Below, in pieces: positions 57,475 through 64,000 of a DNA stretch of 64,000 nt. Positions within the stretch are counted from its first letter, which is position 1; the number at the start of each line of letters is the position of its first letter. The notes under the pieces were generated by a model. That model did no database searches and was not told the origin of the DNA. It saw only the letters and a list, made by a program, of their open reading frames with translations. Source of the stretch: Isoetes taiwanensis (taxonomy: Eukaryota > Streptophyta > Lycopodiopsida > Isoetales > Isoetaceae); assembly GCA_021234155.1 (NCBI GenBank), contig JAJEKV010000014.1, positions 890,949-954,948 on the forward strand. The letters run 5' to 3'. The position numbers and the translations under genes are program-made.

Positions 57475-57654
57475 GTGAAAAACCCACTCTCACCTTTTTA
57501 GTGCACGAGAGGGGTTTTTTGCCTTAACCGACATTTAGGGGTTTCCCATCGTGCTTCCCCTCGTTACCATATTTTCCCTTTCTTCCCCGCATGCGGTGGG
57601 CTCTTTTGCAAGCATCCGGCGGATAGAGCACCATCAAAAGCCTTGCACCATCAA

Positions 57655-57716
57655 AGCCGGCTGTTTTGATGCATCATCCGGCTGTTCTGATTGAATCATC
57701 CGGCTGTTCTGATCGA
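57655..57716. repeat. Minisatellite 'catccggctgttctgat', three copies
   Basis: 'ccggctgtt' at 57657, 57678 and 57700 (periods 21 and 22 bp). Confidence 0.8.
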
Positions 57717-57773
57717 TTCGGGGTCTGATGTTTCCTTCTAGTTTGGGTTTCGTGTACTTTCCCCTTCAGTCTT

Positions 57774-58733
57774 CGTGCGGGCAGGGTAGAGCAGAATAGG
57801 GCAGGGTATTGTTGTCAAACAAAGCCATGGCCAAGTCCGACCAACAGCAGCCAAGTGCGACAGCTTCTATGGTATGGCAGGGTAGTGCCAGTGCGGGCAG
57901 GGTAGTGCAGGATGGCATCATTTTTCCTTTCTTTCTTCTTTTCTTTCAAACAGGGTAGGGCAAGATTGCTTGTAAGATTTATACAGGGGCCTAATTATGC
58001 TTATCAGAGTTTAAAAAACCACACAACAAGAGATTTCCAGCCAGTTCAAAAGCAAACCAGCATGTCTCTCATCACCATTTTGGCCTGATTGCTCCATCCA
58101 CAGCTACAGCAATCGAACTGCCGTTAAGTTGAGAGTATAGAGCCATCAAAAATGCCCGAAATTTTGAAGAACCTGCATGGATTTGGATCAAAGGAGCTGC
58201 CGGAACCCACAAAATCCATTCAAGCTAAGATTATAGATGCACTCTTTGGCCCCAAATCATCATTTCAATCTCTAAATCTAAGAGGCATACTTTGGCCTCA
58301 AATCAACCACGAAATCTACCATTAATTAGAACAAGGCCCAAAAACAGAGAAAGAGATCTCTTGCTGCCGCCCCTGCAATTTTTTCTTCTGATCTTTGCCC
58401 TGCAATTTTTTCTTTGTTCTCTTTTGTGTAGAACAATCCATTTGAAACATAAATCAACCATTTTGAAGCAGAAATTGCCCTTTTCAAGCATGCATGCTTC
58501 ATATTATGTTCATGAAAACTGTTGCACGCGGAATTCAACAAAGCCCCAAATCCGTCTATTTCATTGCTTCTGCCATAGCTTATGCCGACCACCGTAGTAA
58601 AAACTTCGTAGCCTTTTACAGAGAATAAATAATAAAACTGAGATGAAAATAAATTCCGGCCATAGATGGATTCAAAGAAAATCATCATAGCCTGCCCGCA
58701 ATAGCCATAGCCTGCCCGCCCCTGCCCGCACAC
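57774..58733. mobile_element. Possible non-autonomous DNA transposon with inverted 'GCGGGCAGG' subterminal repeats
   Basis: 'gtgcgggcaggg' and related 'gcagggtag' words cluster in plus orientation at 57777-57965. Their complement 'cctgcccgc' clusters at 58688-58733. About 720 bp without a recognised gene lies between. The outermost copies share GTGCGGGCAGG as an inverted repeat. Clustered subterminal motifs are typical of hAT-like elements; no target duplication was found. Confidence 0.35.
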
Positions 58734-58818
58734 GTCCGTAGATAAAAAGTCCTAACTATGGGGGGTTAAGGCTTGGGAGATAATTATCTCTCCGGTCTCT
58801 CTCATAAAATACGTATGA

Positions 58819-58855
58819 ATTTTATCTCTCGCCGTATAGCGCGAGAGATAAAAAT
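58819..58855. repeat. Hairpin ATTTTATCTCTCGC
   Basis: The left arm 58819-58832 pairs with 58841-58855 (one extra A in the right arm) around an 8-bp loop. Several nearby 'gagataattatctc' words are self-complementary. Confidence 0.7.
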
Positions 58856-59094
58856 TTTGCTTACATGTGGGAAACCTGAGAGAGAGGGAGAGGAGGGGGG
58901 GGGGGAGGGAGGGAGGGAGGGAGGGAGAGAGAGATGAAACGAAATGAAATGAAATTTTATTTATTATGTCTGTGAGACCGCCAGGTCTATAAAACATCCC
59001 GCAACCATTCAACCATTTGTCTAATACATCCTCAAATGGAAATACATTAGTCCCTCCCTCATTCAACTCTCCCAGTTCAGCTATATTCAATATC

Positions 59095-60242
59095 TTAAGT
59101 TTTTTCCTCTCTGCAATCCATTACATCCCCTATATATCGTCCCATGGTTGTGCCTGGAAGGCTAAAAAACTCTGTAAGTGTATAGGCAGAGATCTGGTGC
59201 TTCTCTCTAATATTTATATATGCAGGGCAGTCCAACAGAACATGCAATTCATCTTCAAGCTCAGCACTTCCACAGAGCTGGCAAAGGTGTCTTTCATGTG
59301 GAATATTATTCCACCTGCCAACCTCGACCCCAAGTCTGTGTGAGCTCAACCCAATTCCGCAAATAGCATGTCTATGTCTAGTATTTATGTCTTCTTCCGA
59401 TATTTTACCCGCCTTTTGCATACTAGGGTTGATCTCGCCTCTATAAAATTCTTTCTTTACTCCCCATCTCTCCAAATTTAAACGAAAAAAGCTTCCTGAT
59501 ACCCACTTTTTTAGGTCATCTTTATTTGATAGTAAGTCCTGCATATGCATCCCCCATTTTGACATCCATAATTCCATCTCTGCAAACCAACCTTTAGCAC
59601 GAGTCTCCTCCAAAGCCATCCTGGGCAAACTATTACTTGGCAAAGTGTATAGAATTTTATGGACATACTTGAGTGTTTTACACAAGGCCTCTGCTTCAAG
59701 TGTTAACATTCCAGACTCAACTAGCATCATATCATATGGCGTTTGCACCTTGACCCCTAGCTCTGTTCTGAGAAACCTCTTTTGTACTTTTTCTACCTTC
59801 TTCCACGTGTCAGAAGCTAACCCTGGCTCCCAAATTTCACAACCGTACAATATGACCGATCTTACCAATGTAATATATAGCATTTTTTTCATGCGGAAAT
59901 TCCAAATTTCAGCCCTTACACAGTGACGCTGCATTGCATATAAGGCTTTAAGCCCTGCATTAATTTTCTGGTCTACTGCCTGATTCCAATTGGGGCTTTT
60001 ATCTACTACCAAATCGAGATATTTGTAATGATCTGTAACTTCCATGAACTCATCTTTATAGTACAACTTAACATGGTCAACTTTGGATGCTCCAAAAACT
60101 ATGACTTTTGTTTTAGCCAGATTTACATGCATGCTTTTGGCATCACAGAAAGAGAACAATGCCTAAATGCTTCTGCACCCCATTTACGCTACGTGAGAGC
60201 AAAACCACATCATCTGCATACAGCAAGAGCAAAACCACATAC
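59095..60242 (-). pseudogene. LINE ORF2, distal RT and C-terminal zinc region
   Basis: Upstream of the ATG at 60159 the RT catalytic box YADDVVLLSRSVNGVQKH is visible at about 60170-60225. Then come MHVNLAKTKVIVFGASK (RT block after YADD), the thumb-like LVRSVILYGCEIW, and near the end RHLCQLCGSAELEDELHVLL with DCPAY (C-x2-C...H-x4-C), a zinc motif common at LINE C-termini. The 354-residue stretch is open. It binds and copies the element RNA in related LINEs. The MITE separates it from the earlier RT blocks, so this copy cannot give one continuous RT. Confidence 0.88.
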
Positions 60243-60797
60243 ATTAGAGGTAATTTGAGATCTCATTTTTTGTCCCATTAAGGGATGCTTAAAAAGCCAC
60301 ATCAGCTTTTTAAACTGTCCAATAAGAGAAGAGCTCCAGTGTATTTTATCTCAGTATTATGTGGCAGCCGTAATTAATGCAGTTCTAACTAACTTTTGCA
60401 GTGTCATTTTTCTACTATAACTTTTGATCAAAAACTCCGATTCGAACACTATTTATCGCAATGGATTCGTCTCCTCAAGATCTTTCTAAGGACAACCCAT
60501 TGTTATATCTTTTGGGATGTAAATATATAAGAAAAGAGCAAAAAACCATATTTTTTAAAGTTAACACATATGGCTTGTATTGAAATATATCATAACTATA
60601 TATCACTTGAAAGATCTTTTCATTCTGCATCTAATGCAACAAACGCCGCAGCATTTTCATGAGTAGATCAAAAGTTATAGGGAAAAAATGACAGCCATAA
60701 AGTTGTTAATGCTGCATTAATTGCAGTTTGATGTAGAGTACTCATTCTATTGGAGGATTCTTATGGGGACAAAAGGAGATCTCAAATTACCTCTAAT
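60243..60797. mobile_element. MITE copy 2 (555 bp) inside the LINE
   Basis: ATTAGAGGTAATTTGAGATC at the left and GATCTCAAATTACCTCTAAT at the right form near-perfect terminal inverted repeats. Same family as 8834-9346. It sits a few codons upstream of the LINE YADD box. It has no coding capacity; target duplication unclear. Confidence 0.9.
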
Positions 60798-61760
60798 GCC
60801 TAGATAGCGATGTGCCATCCCCACCATGCTGTTCAATCCAGTTTTCAAGCTGATCTATGAAAAGTCCAAACAATGTAGGCGAGAGGGGACACCCCTGCTT
60901 CACTCCCAGGTTGCTTTCTACTCTTTGCTCACTAATATATGGAAATGAAAGCTGAATAAGTAAGTACTTTTTCATAGAGCTTCCCTACCGCATGCCTTAG
61001 CTCTTTGGGTACATTTAACTCAACCAGCCAATTCCATAAATGTTTCCTGCTCACTGTATCAAAGGCTTTGCTAAAATCTACAAACGCAGCGTACAATGGT
61101 TTCTTTTTCCCAATAACGGAGTCTATCATAGCACGTACTGTCAACAAATAATCAATGGTGGATTTCTTAGGCCTAAAGCCTGCCTGCCCCATTGCTCTAA
61201 CATTCATCTCCTCTGCCCATGCACTAATTTTAGAGTCCAGGATAGTAGCAAAAAGCTTAGCATAAAAGCTACCAATCAAAATCATGCGATAATTATGCAA
61301 ATCTGACTCATCACCTGTCTTATAAAGTGGAACTACCCTATTAAGCTGCCACTCCTCTGGAAACCCCTCTCTCATTACAATATTAAACAAATTTAGTAGC
61401 ACATCTGCTACTCCATCTCCTACCCACTTAAACATCTCTGCTACTAGGCCATTAGCATCAGCAGCTTTGTTGTTGCATAATTTCTGAAGCCCCCCAACTA
61501 TGTCATTATGTGTGATGGTCAGATACTCATGTTCACATATATGGTCCAAGCAAGTTTCAGCTCCTGGATAATAATAAAGCTTCTTAACTGCTGCCAAGAG
61601 GTCGTCTACTTCAAAGGTGGTTCTATATTCTGTGGATTTCTGATTCTGTTCCAAAACCTTTTTGGATATGCAAGCAATTCTGTGACTATTTGCATATGTT
61701 TTTTTATGTAAATACCTCCTTTTTTTCCCCTTGATCAGCCTACTATATCTCTTTCTTTTC
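60798..61760 (-). pseudogene. LINE ORF2, proximal RT
   Basis: Reads KGKKRRYLHKK, KAADANGLVAEMFKW, FPEEWQLNRVVPLYKTGDES, YRMILIGSFYAKLFATIL, GQAGFRPKKSTIDYLLTVRA and LYAAFVDFSKAFDTVSRKHL, then LGVKQGCPLSPTLFGLFID before the MITE. These are RT blocks 0 to 5 of a LINE. There is a frame change between about 60930 and 60975. The first about 10 residues of the long open frame belong to element D, not the LINE. Confidence 0.9.
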
Positions 61761-63283
61761 TGTGACGACGTATGAACACCATGACACGTCACCGGGACAC
61801 AATGGGCTTAATGGTCCAAGTGAGGGTTACCCACAATGGTTTTTATTAGCTATGTTAATAAAGCCAAAGGGGATAATTATGAATTATAATGGCCTAATTA
61901 ACCTAATTAAGTCATTATAGTCTAATTAGCTAATTATCACCAATAAGGGGGTGCCACCTGGCCCAAATCGATTGGCCAGGAGGGACTTACCATTTTGGGC
62001 CTAGGAATAGGGGTCCTACCCCATTTTCTCTCCCAAATTCGAATTGGGATTGAGGAGGAGCAGCAGCCAGCAGCCTAAGCTTGTTTTTCCAACAATTACC
62101 TACCAGTTGCGAGAGATGGATGCCTACCGTGACCATGGTTCCAGCCAGGACACTGGTTAGTCAGTAGATAGGTTTCTTTTCTGCTGACACTTCTTTGAGT
62201 AGATGGAATGGTTAAATTTTCTTTATGAATTGTTCTGAATACATGAATGGTGATTACATTAGTTCTTTCTGCTTCCTCCGTGTATTGGGAATTAAGGGCA
62301 GGGTAGTGGCCTAAAAGCTTCCTAGGATTAGAGATGTCTCTAGATCCCTTAATACCCAATAATGTGGCCTGTGCAGAAGAGCCTGGCTGTGGATGCTATG
62401 ATGTGGTTCAGCACCAGACAACGAGTATGAAGGTGAATCGGGGGTGGGGTCCTGTCTAGCGTGGCTACGGGACTCCTACAGTGTGCTAGACTTATAGCCG
62501 GTCACTGTGTGTGGGCCGGGTATGGGTCTGACACTCTTTGGGCCGGAGGGCGTGAGTCATAGATGGCCGTCTTGGGCTCGAACGGGTTGGCGAGCTGACC
62601 TTTAGATTTAGGGGAGTAAGTCGGGTACGGATGCGGGGGTCGCTGATGCGGCACTTGTTCTCTAGCACACCCAGGGATCCGTCATACTCGGGGAGGAGAC
62701 GCCTCTCTGACCTACCTCATCGGACCGGGGAGATGTAACCCGGAGTAGTCCCGAAGGGTGATTCCTTGATATTGCGTCTCCGGAGGGCTACAAGCACGTC
62801 ATAGCATGATTCAGCCTATCTGCAAAGTGTGCACAGGAGGGGCGGATGGAGTGGACAACCCGAGCCATTGTCTTATGCCAGCCAACACCATGTTATACCT
62901 CCGTCTGTTGGCATCTTGAGACCCTGGCCGTCAGTCGATCCCTTGGAGTCTGAGCCCTGGGTAGTGCCCTGTTATTGTGTTATTTCATGTTCTTATGAAT
63001 GGATTATCTTGGCCATGATGATGAGGATGGGCCACCCTTCGTGGTGGTATATTATTTTGCATTATGGTTGTATTGTATGCTAAAATATATGTATGCTTCC
63101 ACTGTATAGGATTCCCCATAGAGGACGTGGGGCGAATGACACCTCCGTGATCCTCGCCCGGATACTTGGCCATCCCAAGTAGTCCGAGTACGACAGAGGG
63201 CCTTGCCATGTTGATTTAGTCGCCATGGGAGGGGAAGTCCCGTGTCTCGATGGGAGCATCATATGGATTCTGGGAGCGTCACA
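61761..63283 (+). repeat. Element D 5' LTR (1,523 bp)
   Basis: TGTGACGACG ... GGGAGCGTCACA, related throughout to the B LTRs ('ggggtgccacctggcc', 'gtgcacaggaggggcggatg', 'ccacccttcgtggtggtat'). Followed by a primer site, so it is a 5' LTR rather than a solo LTR. It interrupts the LINE. Confidence 0.9.
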
Positions 63284-64000
63284 GTGGTATCAGAGCATGG
63301 TTTTGGTGGACCAAAATTGTGCACTGGCCATAGTCTAACTCGTTAGTGACGGGGAAATTTTCTTAGTATAGAACTACGAAACATGTTGGTCAATGAAAGT
63401 AAAACTTTAGCTTAGGGATGATTCATACTTGTTGACTTGAAAATTGTTGACTTACGCTTTACCATGGTTAATAAAAGTCATATAAAAGGATTACATCTAA
63501 AAGGATTACATCTAAAAGGATTACATCTAGAAAGGTCATGACACTCTGGCCTGTAACTGAAGATTACAAGCCAGAGAGCCATTGTTGGGATTATCAATGT
63601 TATATGATTATTCCTTAAGGGAAGTTGATAGCACTTTGCTCATACCTAAAGGTTATCATGTATTCATGTTGAGGGACAAGCAGAAAGGCAGTTTGATCTT
63701 CATGAGCAACACAGTTCAAGAATGAAGAATAGAGTTTGCATTAAGTCCAAATATTACACATGAGGTGAGTTAATTATTAATCTATATTTGTTTCAATTGT
63801 TCAATGGTTCGAGGGCATAGAATGATTCAAATGCATGTGGAATATTGATATGCAAAAACCCTGTTGACCTCGAAAATGTGAGAACGCCTGTGGGATATTT
63901 TGTTGGGCAGAAAAGAGAAAATAGCAATCGGCTACTGTAATCGAGTGTTTGGGCTCTCGGGGCAAATCATAAAGGATATGAATGTGAATGCTACAGTAAT
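63284..64000 (+). mobile_element. Element D leader, runs off the window
   Basis: Untranslated leader of a Ty3/gypsy element of the B/C family. It includes 'aaaggattacatct' repeated four times in tandem (63485-63535). No frame of interest; whether D is whole cannot be judged here. Confidence 0.7.
63285..63296 (+). other. Element D primer-binding site (tRNA-iMet)
   Basis: TGGTATCAGAGC, two bases after the LTR end, as in B. Confidence 0.92.

Larger units (their letters stand above)
58877..61760 (-). mobile_element. LINE (non-LTR retrotransposon) with CT-rich tail, truncated at 5' end
   Basis: Minus-strand ORF2-like coding runs from 61760 down to 59095, interrupted by a MITE (60243-60797). The 3' UTR ends at about 58936 in 'aaatttcatttcatttcg', followed by a C/T-rich tail (58877-58936, GGGA repeats on plus) instead of poly(A). 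The 5' side stops at the LTR of element D (61761), so endonuclease and ORF1 are absent. The clade is not assigned. Confidence 0.85.

Overview
This is a transposon-dominated stretch of nuclear DNA from a land plant. Evidence: plant-type Ty3/gypsy elements of two lineages (chromovirus-like with an integrase-terminal chromodomain, and Athila/Tat-like with an extra region downstream of pol), a CACTA (En/Spm) TNP2 transposase with the companion domains DUF4216 and DUF4218, a LINE, MITEs, introns, and initiator-Met tRNA primer sites (TGGTATCAGAGC). Such density fits a large repeat-rich genome such as a fern, lycophyte or gymnosperm; I cannot name the species. I see no intact host gene, rRNA, CRISPR or bacterial-type operon.

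Layout. 1-5.3 kb: intergenic DNA with decayed tandem repeats, a sharp foldback at 1.15 kb, possible exon remnants (1.56-2.47 kb) and a 162-bp tandem repeat. 5.3-16.8 kb: element A, an Athila/Tat-like LTR element on the minus strand with a large extra region after integrase and a MITE inside it. 17.2-21.3 kb: CACTA transposase genes on the minus strand, preceded upstream by the C-terminal half of a SET-like domain. The N-terminal half of that domain lies 27.5 kb away at 48.84-49.59 kb. The gap is filled by element B (plus strand, 21.30-48.84 kb). B's 5' LTR is split by a roughly 2-kb polypyrimidine tract, and that tract is split in turn by element C (minus strand, 22.40-34.44 kb). B also contains a solo LTR with a strong heat-shock-element array and a Mutator-like MITE. 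The order of events read from nesting is: SET/TNP2 locus, then B, then C.

49.6-56.4 kb: gene-poor, A-rich DNA bounded in part by 150-bp direct repeats 4.76 kb apart, followed by several tandem repeats and a cluster of a 16-bp palindrome (ACGTCGCATGCGACGT) that also occurs at 4.78 kb. 56.5-61.76 kb: GA microsatellites, a LINE fragment embedded in one of them, a possible non-autonomous DNA transposon, and a longer LINE on the minus strand split by a second copy of the MITE found in A. 61.76 kb to the end: the 5' LTR, primer site and leader of element D, a relative of B and C.

Most noteworthy: (1) elements B and C share a block of about 4 kb of extra reading frames between the leader and gag, which ordinary chromoviruses lack; (2) a SET-like reading frame sits just upstream of, and on the same strand as, a CACTA transposase; (3) five alternating heat-shock pentamers lie 72 bp before a TATA box inside a solo LTR. 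All LTR elements are treated as fossils; every one I can judge is broken.
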